DNA from: Desarmillaria ectypa
Lineage: Eukaryota; Basidiomycota; Agaricomycetes; Agaricales; Physalacriaceae
DNA: 64,000 nt
Direction: 5' to 3'
NCBI GenBank assembly: GCA_030407005.1
Contig: JAUDYN010000010.1
Coordinates: 372,001-436,000 of the forward strand
Each line of letters begins with the position of its first letter. Position 1 is the stretch's first letter. A program made the translations under genes and the position numbers. The notes beneath the pieces were generated by a model that had not been told where the DNA came from, made no database searches, and saw nothing but the letters and a program-made list of their open reading frames with translations. Of the stretch, positions 12,489 to 23,285 are shown one piece after another.

Positions 12489-14878
12489 TGAAAGAGTAAC
12501 CCGTGGCAAAATCTGCATTGTCGCATAACATGGTACCGCTTGGGCACGCGAGACACGGACGTACTGGATGTTGTACTACTGCATCTTTTCGAGACTCGCC
12601 GGCTCCCACAAGTACTACAATTTGTAAATCATTAATCACCAGCATCTGTGCATACATACATATATATCCATCAATAGAATCATGTAATTCCGTCATCAAC
12701 AGAGTTATTGCCTAAACTAAACACATCAACGTTAGCCATTCATACAATTTTTGTGCCTTCAAACGCATCCGTCGCGGAACTTGACGGAAATCCGAAGTTC
12801 ACATCTCGGCACTAGTCTGGTTTGGGTTTGCACGAAATTTGAATATTATCCCTATCCGCGAAGATACTTATATTGAGAGAGGGAAGGAGATGAGGAAGTC
12901 TGCAGATGCGTTCAAGTTGCATTGCATGGCTTTGACACACAGAGGGCTTGTGCTAATACTCGACTCTGTCGTTATCGCGTCCTCGAGCCTATGCCGGGCT
13001 GTATTTGCTACCTTTGCCCTAATCTTTGTTTTCTTGCTACGTCGCGTTTTAGACCTTCAGTACAGTTCAGTAAAGAAGGGACCGGGGATACAAATGATGG
13101 CGGCGAGATCCTGAAATGGGAGTGTCTCTGGCAGTGACCAAACTTAAGCTCTTGGGTTTACGGACTTCAGGCGACAGGCGTAGTAGCATTCACAGGGCAT
13201 CCTTGCAGGTACCCGGATGCGGTTGCAGCTGGGCACGAAAACGGTCGTTCCAGATTAACCATCGCTGCGATTGAAATAACGCGGCGGCACTAGGCGATGT
13301 ATGGTTGGAGAAATTGCCGTTGTTCTCTGGTGGTGCCGACTTGCGGAGAGCTAGGCCATGTTAGCACAAAACCGTGACACCTTGGCTCGCTGAATCAAAA
13401 TTTCAAAGGTGCAAAAGTCTAAGACTAATCCAGCGTCTGCTAATTGTTTGCCCCTTTACGCCCGCACAGAGGTACACTGCGTACTTTGTTGTATACGACA
13501 ATGTGTACATTTTGTTACTCGTTTTGGGGGTATATATGGCGACTTTGATCCAGACAAGAGCTTTCTTTAATCCCTTCAAAGGGGTCCTACTGAGGAGCGT
13601 CGAGCCGCGCATAACGCTAGCAGTCGTCGCAGCTACACAAGGTACAGTTATTTTGCGTGTATTGTCACCTTGCTGATGCTTTTGTCTATATATGCACTGC
13701 AACTTGATCAACCAAAAACGACGGGACGTCTATAGACAGAAGAAGGCCCAATGAAATGGGAGCGGGTGCGTAAAGCCCCTCTCTCTATGGAGATCGCCTT
13801 TTTTTAGCCTGTCCCAAATTTCCATCGAGTGGCTAATTCCACAAGCGGTGCGCTCTACTGAAATCGAAGTGAACGGTGGGCATTCATACGCCGAGTACGC
13901 GATTCCTTCTCAAGATGATCGTCTATAAACGCATTGTGTGCTTCACAGGCGCTGTACATCACTAGCCGAAGCGATGGACCAGATTAATCGCTTCTCCAGA
14001 ATTTTAAGATACTTACGCTGGACTCACCCAAACGTTATGCCGACACTGTATATCAGCAATATCGCTCCAGATCGCCCGACAGGCTGCTGCAATCTCCTGG
14101 AGGATGCAGCTCTGTATGTGTCTTTCCTTGAGCAGTCTTTACTGGACCAAGAGCACGTCATTCTGAAACCGATGGGTGTCACCGGGAGCGATATGAGGGG
14201 GCTTTGCGCAGTATTGGACCCAGTCTGCATGCTGGTGGGCTGGTTGGAAGAGATGCTCTGTGAAGTACCTTCGTAAAGAGCTCGCTTTTCTAAGATATGA
14301 TTGAGGAAGTGACGCATAGCCCTTGGATTGATGATAGACGTTTTCCCCTCTCTTTGTTACGCTAGTCTTTTTCTGTCGTACGCGACGCGTCAACCATACG
14401 TGCCAGTCAATTTCAGATCGCCATGTGCCCTCCAACCATTGTCCATGCGACAAATTGTCCAGTCCACTTTCCTGCGTCTTTCATGGACCTGTATGCCTGT
14501 AGTTCCCTCACCAAGATGATATTCTGCATCTTATAAAGGCCATCCAACAGCTCCACGAATAAGCTTATTCCACCTTGCTGTCGAAATTTGCCGCTGAAAT
14601 TGCGACGGAGTACAAGATGTATTACTACATTTTTCGAAACTCGCCGACTCCCACAGGGACTACCATTCATAAACCATTACTCATCGGCTCTGCATACACA
14701 TGCCCATTGATAGATCATCTATGCTATCAGCAAAGTTACTACCCCCTCCTCGTTTCCTGCTGTAAACTAAATGCATCAACGTTAGCCACGCATGCAAATA
14801 GGTTCTAATTCATACCTTCAGAAAATGAATTCTGCTTCCGGAATCTTGCCGTCATCTAGCGCGATGTGAACAGGAGGT
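12489..14878. other. Intergenic with a duplicated SNG1-3'/MYND-3' junction; no clear gene
   Basis: 12560-12880 (3' flank of the SNG1-type gene followed by a worn piece of MYND-gene 3' end) matches 14610-14950, where the same SNG1 flank abuts the intact MYND 3' end. No SNG1 coding sequence is visible before the second copy. The interval 13000-14570 therefore looks like DNA placed between two copies of one junction. ORFs at 13374-13676 and 13938-14276 have no recognisable domain. Confidence 0.45.
12570..12880 (+). repeat. Direct repeat copy 1 (SNG1 3' flank + MYND 3' relic)
   Basis: Shares ordered blocks with 14610-14950: ...cgagactcgccggctcccac..., ...aaactaaacacatcaacg..., ...gtctggtttgggt..., ...ccgcgaagata.... 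The second part is a degraded equivalent of the C-terminal coding end of the MYND gene. Edges are approximate. Confidence 0.6.
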
Positions 14879-14950
14879 TCACCTTTCATATTCACGCTCC
14901 GTCTCCAGTCCGGTCTGGGTCGCATGAATCTTACCTCCTTCCGCGAGATA
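14610..14950 (+). repeat. Direct repeat copy 2 (SNG1-type 3' flank joined to the MYND gene 3' end)
   Basis: Partner of 12570-12880. Here the right half is the intact C-terminal coding end of the MYND gene (stop at 14879-14881), whereas the SNG1 gene expected on the left is absent. Confidence 0.6.
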
Positions 14951-15742
14951 CCTCATGAAATCGGGGAGCAACGTCGCAAGAGATCTTTCAAGAGAAAGAA
15001 ACAACACACCGATTCCAAAATACACTTGAACATCATTTTTGGCTGAGAACATCAAATGAAAGATGGGAATGGGTGCTTCTTCGACCCGCCTTTTCTTATG
15101 CCCACGATCAAACTCCTCGAGCATCTTGCGGATGTACACCTTTCCCTCGCCATGATCTAGTCCCATTTTCGATTCAACGTCCTGCCAGACATATTCGAGT
15201 TTGAAAACTCCAACTCCTATGGTTCTGAACTTGTCGAGCCGATTCTTCACGGACGGGACGTACTCGACTTCTTGATATACGATGTGCGTTCGACCTCGTG
15301 ATGCATCGTGCGCTAGTCCAAGAGCATGTTAAAAGTACTCTATCGTTTCCAGTCTCAGACTGTCTCAGTAATTCATCCAACCCCGGGATTGTTGGGCAAA
15401 GCACTGGTCCTCTCAAGCTCTGCTATTCTCTTGAAATATACAGCAGTCTCTCTGAAACTGCCATTAACATCATATCTGGTGATCAAGTCGATACCTTTAC
15501 CTGCAGGACGCCCTGAATTATTCAGGTACGTCATTAGTACTTTCATAAGGCAAGTATAACGGAAAATGTACTTGTGATAGGGCCAATCCATTTTCTGACA
15601 ATCGGCAGAACTTGGAGCCATGATTTCAGGATTGCGCCAGAAGAAACCAGAGTTATCACTAACCAGTAAAATGTATGCTGGCATTCCTTGCATCGTGACA
15701 GTTTCGCTTGGGGTTCGCGCGCGCGGCAATTTTGGCAGTTCC
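14879..15742 (-). CDS. MYND zinc-finger protein (start uncertain, possibly degraded inside)
   Basis: MYND fingers mediate protein-protein contacts and are abundant in Agaricomycetes, mostly in proteins of unknown function. Two short introns split the finger. Joined, the ligands read CQNC, CKEC, FYCSADCQ, then W-x2-HKASCR, which is a full C-x2-C/C-x2-C/C-x3-C/H-x3-C set (15740-15490). Downstream exons give DELLRQSETGN (~15350) and a C-terminal region FKLEYVWQDVESKMGLDHGEG...GVLFLSLERSLATLLPDF to the stop at 14879. The stretch around 15290-15340 needs an intron to avoid a stop, and I could not fix its borders. The exon carrying the initiator ATG was not found upstream of 15742. The gene converges on the SNG1-type gene. 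Confidence 0.65.
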
Positions 15743-16122
15743 TAGTTTGACGAATTTGTGTTTTCAATGTCGCCTTCCTATGATGCAGCCACTTTGATCC
15801 ACCAAGGCCTGGCTGGATCAATGTCGGTGGTGAACATTTGCATCAAAGTAACATCACTGAATTCATGCGGATGTTTCTTGAACCATCTAATCAGCCACGT
15901 CTCCCTAAAGGACTTGTCAGGCAACGTCACGAAGGGTCACGACTGTTCAACCTACAGTTTATGTGTTTCATTGTTTTCCCCGAGTCACCGAAGTACACGG
16001 GATACGCTTTTGCTTCGACGCGATAAAAATTAGTTAGAGAGCCTGACTGGAACGTTATGTCCCCCTATCACACGTGATAGCGCTGATTTTGCTTCACTGC
16101 GGCTAGCTTGGATCAACAAATT
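15743..16122. other. Region 5' of the MYND gene; unassigned
   Basis: Contains a 62-codon plus-strand frame (15838-16026) with no recognised domain, and perhaps the missing first exon of the MYND gene on the minus strand. Nothing can be assigned. Confidence 0.3.
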
Positions 16123-16716
16123 TTAAGCTATACAATTAATCAGTACATGGAGAAATCTGCATTTCGTAGTGGAACGCTTCACCGAGATGTATCGTCCCAT
16201 CTCTGTAGCAATGCTACTACCTTGCCCTTCCGGCGCAATATGAGCGAATATCTTCAGTCGCTCATCTGAGGCTTCCAGAAAGGCACGAATCGTCCATTTG
16301 AGAGACCAAATACATTGCGGTAAAATATCATCTGGAACTGTGCGCTATAATCAAGATATATACATATGGAAGTGCAGTGGAACTTACCGTCCTCGACAGA
16401 GCAGAAATAACTGAACTGAAAGAGCCAAGGAAGCCTAGAGGTGTACCACAATGCCGGTGTAAGGGGGCCTATAGCCTCACTTATATCATTTTGAACAAAA
16501 ATGCGAGGTGGTATTGGAGCTCGCACGAGTTCAGTAACTGTTCATTGTCACCGGTCAGGCAAGACGTAGAGACATTAGAGCAAAGAAATCACCTTTATAT
16601 GCCTGGTTGCGAACCAGGGCTAGATCAGGCATCTTGTAGTCCATAGGGATATTAAAATCATTTAGTAGATACACTCGCGGAGCATTGTGCGAGGCAGAGG
16701 TTGCTGCTAGGTCCAT
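16123..16716 (-). CDS. Small hypothetical protein, three exons
   Basis: I do not recognise this gene. Starting at the ATG at 16716 (MDLAATSASHNAPRVYLLND), two GT-AG introns join three exons in frame: a first exon ending ...VRNQAYK, a second containing PIPPRIFVQNDISEAIGPL (~16520-16465) and ending FSYFCSVEDG, and a third containing LKIFAHIAPEGQGSSIATEM before TAA at 16123. The product would be about 165 residues with no signal peptide or membrane segment. The long in-frame join argues for a real, recently functional gene, but the last residues look arbitrary. A gene fragment is equally possible. Confidence 0.4.
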
Positions 16717-17953
16717 TGTGTAGGCAAATAAGATGATGCTTTGCAATGTTTATCGATGGATCAGTCGGTCCGGAATGAGTCGTCAAATAGTACAACCAGT
16801 CCACCGCGCTATGTCCCATCGGTCCAAAAGCCATCCGCTTGAGACAACTAAGAAATCACACCAGAACCGTGTTGGCATTGCATTAAGTCACAGAGTCGCC
16901 GAAATTTATCTCACGTTGATTTCATAGAAGAGGAAATTGTTCTATAGCAAGCCTATAGAATTTTTTTCGCGTTCACTGACAGTCTCAGTCTGAGAAACAA
17001 GTGCACGTGACCGAACATGTTGTGCGTTGACAATAACTCATTGAATGACTTGTCCTTACATCCATTGCCAGACAACTTATCCTCATACAGAGTATCAAGT
17101 CCAGGAGATTGATTTCTATCCTTCCAAATGTGCAATTATTTGACAAGATTTTATGTTCAGACAGTCCAAAATGTGGAAAATTTCCGAACTGCCTTGTAGG
17201 ATCTTCCAGGGTCTTGTGTGAGGTATGCAGTTCAAATTCTCCAGGGTATTGAAGTGGTAGACTAAATAATCCACTAGCTAGAGGTGAATGGGGACCTAAG
17301 CAATGTTTATTTCCAAAATTTATATCTAACCCCATGCCCCACTTATATCTTACGCTGGATGAAAAACAATGTATTTCTACCTATGAATACATAGAAAATA
17401 TGCAAAGTTCTTCACCATTTTTTTTACTGAAAAGAGTACTAAAAGCATTCTGAGCTTTTCACTGTTTTCTGCAAAATTTGCCAAATACAGTGAACACTCA
17501 AATATCTATACCATTTTTTCTACAAAAATACTGAGAAAAAACTTTGAATATTATCTGTTTATTCAGGGGTAAAAATACTTTAATTTTAGTGCAGTGTTAT
17601 TGATTTTCATCTGGTAAGTGACCACATCTCATTTTCATGGTTTTCTGACAAGCGATGTTATTTTTCACGTAATGGAATCCGGACCAATCGCCTGTGGCCA
17701 GTAGCCGGAGTTTAGTATCGCTTGAAGTCGGAAACCGGAAACTCGCCAAGTCCTTATTTGTCCGCCCAACCACCGATCAATATGACAAATATCCAAGAGT
17801 GGACATGGAATCGAGATCGTCGTAATTGTGCTTTGATGTATTCAGTCATTCCAATTACTTGCATTTCCGTGGCCGGGAACGATCGTAAGCAATAGTATCA
17901 TTCACCACTATACAAATAGGATGGTTGCTTGCCTCGTCTCGTCCTCGCTCATC
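16717..17953. other. Intergenic, AT-rich relic at ~16940-17640, then promoter of P450 copy 3
   Basis: 16940-17640 is AT-rich and CpG-poor, unlike its surroundings. A minus-strand frame (16985-17335) has a peptide-like composition with no recognised domain, consistent with a worn transposon fragment. 17680-17953 is the P450 copy 3 upstream flank and matches 23000-23285 upstream of copy 4 (shared ggaccaatcgcctgtg at 17683 and 23002). A TATA-like ctatacaaat lies about 45 nt before the ATG. Confidence 0.4.
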
Positions 17954-20579
17954 ATGGCTATCATCTATCTACCACCCGGCTTCATTTTCCTGTCTAGAAG
18001 TATTTTCTTCATCGGAATATTACCCTGTTCGACTTTGTGGGCTCTCCGAAGCTTATTGCGAGCGTCTGGTCTCATTCTTCCTTCATGGGTCTGCTTTGTC
18101 ATCCCTTTAACAGCGCAGCTATTCTTTGCCATCGTTCGCAACTACTTGACGAGCTGTGCCGTTGAAAGAGATGCTACTGCCCGAGGCGCTATCATGGTAC
18201 CGGACGTTCAAGGAAGTAGTATCTCTATCTTACGGGAATCGTTAGACGGCTTCAGGAATGGATATCCGGGTTTGTCTTCGTTTAGACTCTGAGGACTTCT
18301 AGCTAACAGTCGGTTACCATTAGATGAAGTAGTTCAGAAGTGGAGCGAAATATATGGAAATACTTTTGCTTTCAACTCGTTTTTAGAGGTACAGGTAAGC
18401 GATATCATAGCCTGTGCGTGTTTCTTACTCTGATTGCGACACGAGATGTATACAACCGAGCCAGAACACATCAAGGTATGTGACGACTAACACCCACCGC
18501 ATATTACATTCATCTAATCGGTACGTCCAGGCCATCCTGGCGACTCAGTTTCAAGACTTTGAAAAAGGTTTGTAGCCATTCATTAAGTTGCCGTTTCGGT
18601 GTTAACATTCACCCCTAGGCCATATTTTCTATGTTGCTGCAGAGTCTCTTCTTGGTGCGGGCATTTTTAATTCCGATGGTGAGTACCTTTCGCACATCAG
18701 GATCACATACGTAAATACTCAGTGATGATGTGCAACAGGTGATATTTGGAAGTGAGTGTACCCTGAGCTGTCCTTCTACTTGTGCTGAACATACAATTAG
18801 GTTTCATCGAACAATGACGAGACCCCTCTTCAACAAGGACAGAATTTCAGACTTTGACAACTTCGAGAGACACGCCGTCAGTACGATCTCTCAAATCAAA
18901 TCGAGATTAAGGGAAGGATATCCGGTCGATTTTCAGGTTAGTGGCCTAAACGTTCTGCCCGTGCATCACTCTTCTCATACCAAGTTAACAACGATAGGAT
19001 GTTGTCGCCCGCTTTACTCTGGATTCCGCTACCGAGTATCTGTTTGGGAAAGATGTCAACTCGATATCCGCGGGCCTCCCTTACCCAGCTCGATCTCCGT
19101 TGGCCGTAAACCCACATTTTGTCAATCACGCATCTAATGTGTTCGTCAAAGCATTTGCAGCAGCACAAGAACAGAGTGCTATTCGACTCCAGATAGGGCA
19201 GTACTGGCCGATTTTCGAATTCAGCGCTGATGCAGTAAAACCGCTTCGGCAAGTCGTTAATGAGTTTGTCGAGCCTCTGCTAGTCGAGGCACTCAACAGA
19301 AAGGCCAAAACCGGCAAGTTAGTAGAGGATGAGAAGGAATCGGATGAGAACATGTCCCTGCTGGCCCGTCTTGTGGAAAATACTGATGGTATGTGTCACT
19401 TTCTCTCAATCGCTGATCGAAATAGCTAACGACGATGTCTAGATACGAAGGTGATTCGAGATGAACTTGTAAACATCCTGGTCGCTGGTAGAGATACCGT
19501 AAGCTTCGGTACGGCTCTATTTGAATGAAATTATGAATAACTTGAATGTAGACGGCCTCCCTTTTGACTTTTGCGGTGTATATGATGTGCGAACATCCGG
19601 AAATGGCCACTCGCTTACGATCTGAGATCCTCGAGAAGGTTGGTACAAGGGCGCCTACTTACGAGGACATTCGTGATATGAAATATTTGCGAGCATTCCT
19701 GAATGGTACTGTCATCGACAATTCTATTTCAATTGTTTCTGACTATTTCTATCTAGAGACTTTAAGACTGTATCCACCTGTGTGAGTGAACAAAATTTGT
19801 GAAAATGAAGGGGACTAAACGTGTGAAACGTCAGCCCCATGAACAGCCGGTAAGTCTTACCGCTTCTTCCCTGGGCTTCTTATAACGCCGTCATCTATTA
19901 GTTCATCCAAAGTAGCGACCACCCTTCCGAACAAAGGGCGCGCACCATATTATGTTCCGAAGGATACAGTGTCAGTGCCTCATCTCTATTGCCTTCAGTC
20001 CAATTGAAATTGTCGATCCGATACTACAGGGTGAACTATTCTGTGTTCTCAATGCATCGAAGGACGGATTTATGGGGACCGGACGGTAAGACGAGTAAAT
20101 CGCTGCTATTGTTTGCTAATTCACGTTTAATCCTAGCCCTCGAATTTGACCCGGATCGATTCCTCGATCAACGCCTGCATAAATATTTGACTCCGAACCC
20201 ATATATATTCGTCCCATTTAACGCAGGTCCAAGAATTTGCCTTGGCCAACAGGTGAGAACATTTAGTCTCGAGTTTATGTTTTAAGACCTTCTTAAACCA
20301 TCTCGTTAGTTTGCTTATAACGAGGCTTCGTATTATCTCATTCGGCTCCTCCAAACGTTCTCTTCTTTCAGTCTCGCTATGGACGCTCAACCTGCCGAAG
20401 GAATTCCTCCCAAGAGTTGGACAAAGACTCCTGGAACGACTAAAGGGCGAGACAAGATCATGTTCGGTTTGCATTTGACAATGTATGCTAAGGTTAGTCG
20501 TATGAATCTTCTGGCTTTCAATCTTGAAATGACTTTGGGTCAATAGGCAGGTCTGTGGGTCAGAATGGGGACAGAATGA
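17954..20579 (+). CDS. Cytochrome P450 copy 3 (CYP63/CYP52-clan-like), C-terminus altered by an insertion
   Basis: ATG at 17954 (MAIIYLPPG) was chosen over the in-frame ATG at 17921 because all paralogues start there. Exon 1 is 17954-18269 and exon 2 starts at 18324. After splicing: two hydrophobic N-terminal stretches, [43 protein letters not shown] (~18800), [15 protein letters not shown]-helix AGRDT (~19485), ETLRLYPPV (~19755), [26 protein letters not shown], haem loop [12 protein letters not shown] (~20220-20255). About 14 introns, ~600 aa. The 51-nt intron before ETLRLYPPV (~19707-19757) has no stop and a length divisible by three, so retention would add 17 residues. The C-terminus ends ...LWVRMGTE. 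The paralogous tail MEEAxDDx lies at 20773-20799, after a ~208-bp insertion. The catalytic core is complete, so activity may survive. Confidence 0.85.
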
Positions 20580-20776
20580 GCAGTAATTCTCCAGCGCTCA
20601 CCCGTATTTCAGCAAGGAACCCTCGCAAACAGGCGAGGGTTGTCATCATTCAGCTAACTATTTATCTACACGTCGTGTACACTAATAGAAGGAACAAAGA
20701 AAGTCCTTGCCTGACAACCGATGATCCTGACGTCAACTGCGCAGTGATGGGCGACACTTGATACTCCAACAAATGG
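20565..20776 (+). mobile_element. ~208-bp insertion in the last exon of P450 copy 3
   Basis: In copy 4 the last exon runs ...gtcagaatgg followed directly by aagaagcgagagatgacg. In copy 3 the same text is split: ...gtcagaATGG at 20565-20568, ~204 bp of unrelated sequence, then ATGGaagaagcaggagatgac at 20773 onward. ATGG repeated at both ends fits a 4-bp target duplication. I see no terminal inverted repeat or coding capacity, so the element class is unknown (a short non-autonomous element or filler DNA). Confidence 0.6.
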
Positions 20777-20799
20777 AAGAAGCAGGAGATGACGCGTGA

Positions 20800-23285
20800 A
20801 GGTACAATGCGTCCAAGCAGCTACGCTGGTTTGGTGACTATTCTTGCCCCATTCGTACATGTCCTCATATAAGAGGTGAAGGCAATGACTTTTTGCCGTG
20901 AACTTTCCGATTCTATGTCTATTAGATATAATATTGTCCTGAACAACCTATCTGCCTCGTTGATTGCCGAATTGCCCGACCTTGTCGTGGAAATGTTCCT
21001 ATTCGATGCCCGTATTTCCCGTTCGTTTCATCCATTCAATGCGTTCATCGAATTCTTCCTTCGAATCTTGCCGCTTTGGAACATTATTGTCTCTTTCTTG
21101 TATTTATGTTTCCTTTCTGACTCATTTCCCTTTCTTATTCAGTCCCTTTTTTGAGGGGAAGGGGTTCGTTCCGTAAGTGCTCTCTTGACATTGAAGTGCT
21201 CACGTTTCCTACTTCAGAACCAGAAGTAGGTCTATGTGCGCCAACAATGCCCGTCGCCGTCAATGTCGCCTCTTCGATGCCTTTGCCCCCTGTCACGGAA
21301 ATTCATGGTTGACAAAAAAAATTACCGTATAATTGCCGTGTAATTGGTAGAGTATGATAACTCGAGTTCGACAGGAGTCAGCACAAATGCTATGGTGTAT
21401 ATTAATCTCGAGTACTTGTAGTCCTAAGTTGAGAGAATCCAATACCTGCTGCAAGAACTGAATCGATAGCCGAAAGTATGGTCATCGGCAGCTAACAGAA
21501 ACTGAAGCTGGTATTCAAAGGCTGTATCACAAATTCCTCAAGATTCTTGGGTGCGGTCACGCTTACAAAGTTCTAAAAATAAATCGGTAAGGTGGGAAAG
21601 ATTCGGGCCTTTCATCAGTACAGGCATTGTACACTGTCTGGCTAATCTATTTTTAGGCTCCCGAGACTTACGCGTCGCTTTTGCCATGACGCATATCGCA
21701 TTCCGAGGCTGTGTGTCGCGCACTGACTTTGATAAGTTACTTGTCTGCTGACGAATATGACGTACACATCATCAAGTGGTGTTTCGTCCCGTGTCGACTT
21801 GAGATGATAAATGTCGGTCGTACGTTGCAAGATGACAATGGTCTTGCCAATGCCCAGTGTCTGCCCTCGCCTGTTCTATATGTTAGGTTCCTCTGTTTTG
21901 TGTGTTGCTGGACCTTCGTGCTTACTTGCGGGACAGATTTTCAGTTAGAAACTGTCCGTTTCCTGGAATTCACTTGGGTGTTTGGGTCGTTAGCTGTATA
22001 GGAGCTTACGAGTGGGTGCCAGATCCGTCTCTGAGTATATATCTCTCCCCTTGCGTCTTGATATATTATTTTTTGTAAGTTTGAATCTCATTTTTCCCCT
22101 TTAAATATTCGAGCTGCGTAATCGTCTATGTCCTACGGGCCGGAGCAGCCTCCAGATTTGATCATAAATCCCTGTTCGATCGGCTCCAATCTGTCGAGCC
22201 CTTCTCCGATAGCTCCTTGTTCTTGTCTGTGATGCCTGGGACGTTTCGACGTGTTGCAAGCCATCCCCTCATGTATGGCACACACGACGCAACAGGGACT
22301 TTCAGTCCTAAACTCGAGCGCTGATTGTGTTGATGTTCCAAAACGCCAATTGTTGATTATTTCTGAACAACATGTGATCATGTTGACAGATTCCGGACTT
22401 GTTGCCGAAGATCTCCCAGTTATCCGACTACCCCATTTAGGTTCACTATTTGGCTAGATGTTGGGACCAAACTCAACTGACGAAATAATCGAACGGTTGA
22501 TCATTTATTCCGTTTCCCGTTGTTTTTCTTGTCATGGGGCATTCAAAATAGAGGGCATGATTATTCAAAAGTCAGCTCAAAATATAATCAGTACAATCAG
22601 ACATAATCAGCCCTCAAGCTCAGGATCGAAAGTCCCTAATGCCACGCAGATACGATGGCTCTCACCTGACTGGTCGATTGATAAGTGTGACAATGGTTTT
22701 CCGATGCTACAATATGCTCTGCCTGCTCAATGCCCAAGCAAGCAATCGTCACAGTGCGTGTTTATTTATGCCTTCATGGCTGGTCTAAGGTATATACTGT
22801 TCAGATACTCTGATAGACGAATGACAAACAGCATCCTTTGACTGCAAGGTTATACATTGATTTTGGAGAACATGCGTCACTGACGTTACATGAAGTGGCG
22901 CTTATATCTCATTGATTTCTCCCCCGGCAAGCAACCACTTCTAATTTTCTCTGCTTTCCGGTAAACTCGATGTAAACGATTTTTTCAACATGGGTATGTT
23001 GGACCAATCGCCTGTGACCAGTAACCGGATCTCGGTATTGCTTGAAGCCGGAAGCTGGCTCTCCCCGCCCAACCACCACCCATGACGAGATTTCAGAATG
23101 CAGATAGAAACAAGAAAAGGGCGGATGCACGGATCCGGAAAGACATTAGCCGTGTTTTGATGCATTCAGTCACTTCATATTACTCCAAGTACTCCCGTGT
23201 GCGACTGCAGCCTTGTAGGTAATAATACCATTCGCCACTATATCTAAGGAGAGCGGTTACTGGTCTGTCCTCGTTCTCGCCCATC
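20800..23285. other. Intergenic between P450 copies 3 and 4, with a BTB-gene fragment
   Basis: A plus-strand frame at ~20876-21154 (…SASLIAELPDLVVEMFLFDARISR…) faintly resembles an F-box start but has no further support. 21300-22780 shows nothing I can name. ~22790-22900 is a fragment of the BTB gene located at 26310-26425. 23000-23285 is the promoter flank shared with P450 copy 3, with TATA-like ctatatct ~40 nt before the ATG of copy 4. Confidence 0.4.
22790..22900 (-). pseudogene. Fragment of the BTB/POZ gene
   Basis: About 110 bp match the BTB gene near 26310-26425: ttcagatactctgatagacg against ttcagacactccgatagagg, then actgcaaggttatacattga against actgcaaggcgatacattga, then gagaacatgcgtcactgacg against gagaacatgcatcaccgacg. 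It lies in the same place relative to P450 copy 3 as the real gene does to copy 4, so it was carried by the segmental duplication and truncated. Confidence 0.65.

Noticed and set aside
13374..14276. ORFs of 100-112 codons between the SNG1-type and MYND genes
   Set aside because: No motif, no partner exon; the shadow frames on the opposite strand are equally long.
17921..17953. Upstream in-frame ATG of P450 copy 3 (MVACLVSSSLI...)
   Set aside because: It lies only a few bases after the TATA-like box; the other three copies start at the M-x-x-x-Y-LPPG position.
19707..19757. Extra 17 residues before ETLRLYPP as coding sequence in P450 copies 3 and 4
   Set aside because: The segment has GT...AG borders, lies exactly at the intron position of copies 1 and 2, and its residues have no counterpart there; treated as an intron with length divisible by three.
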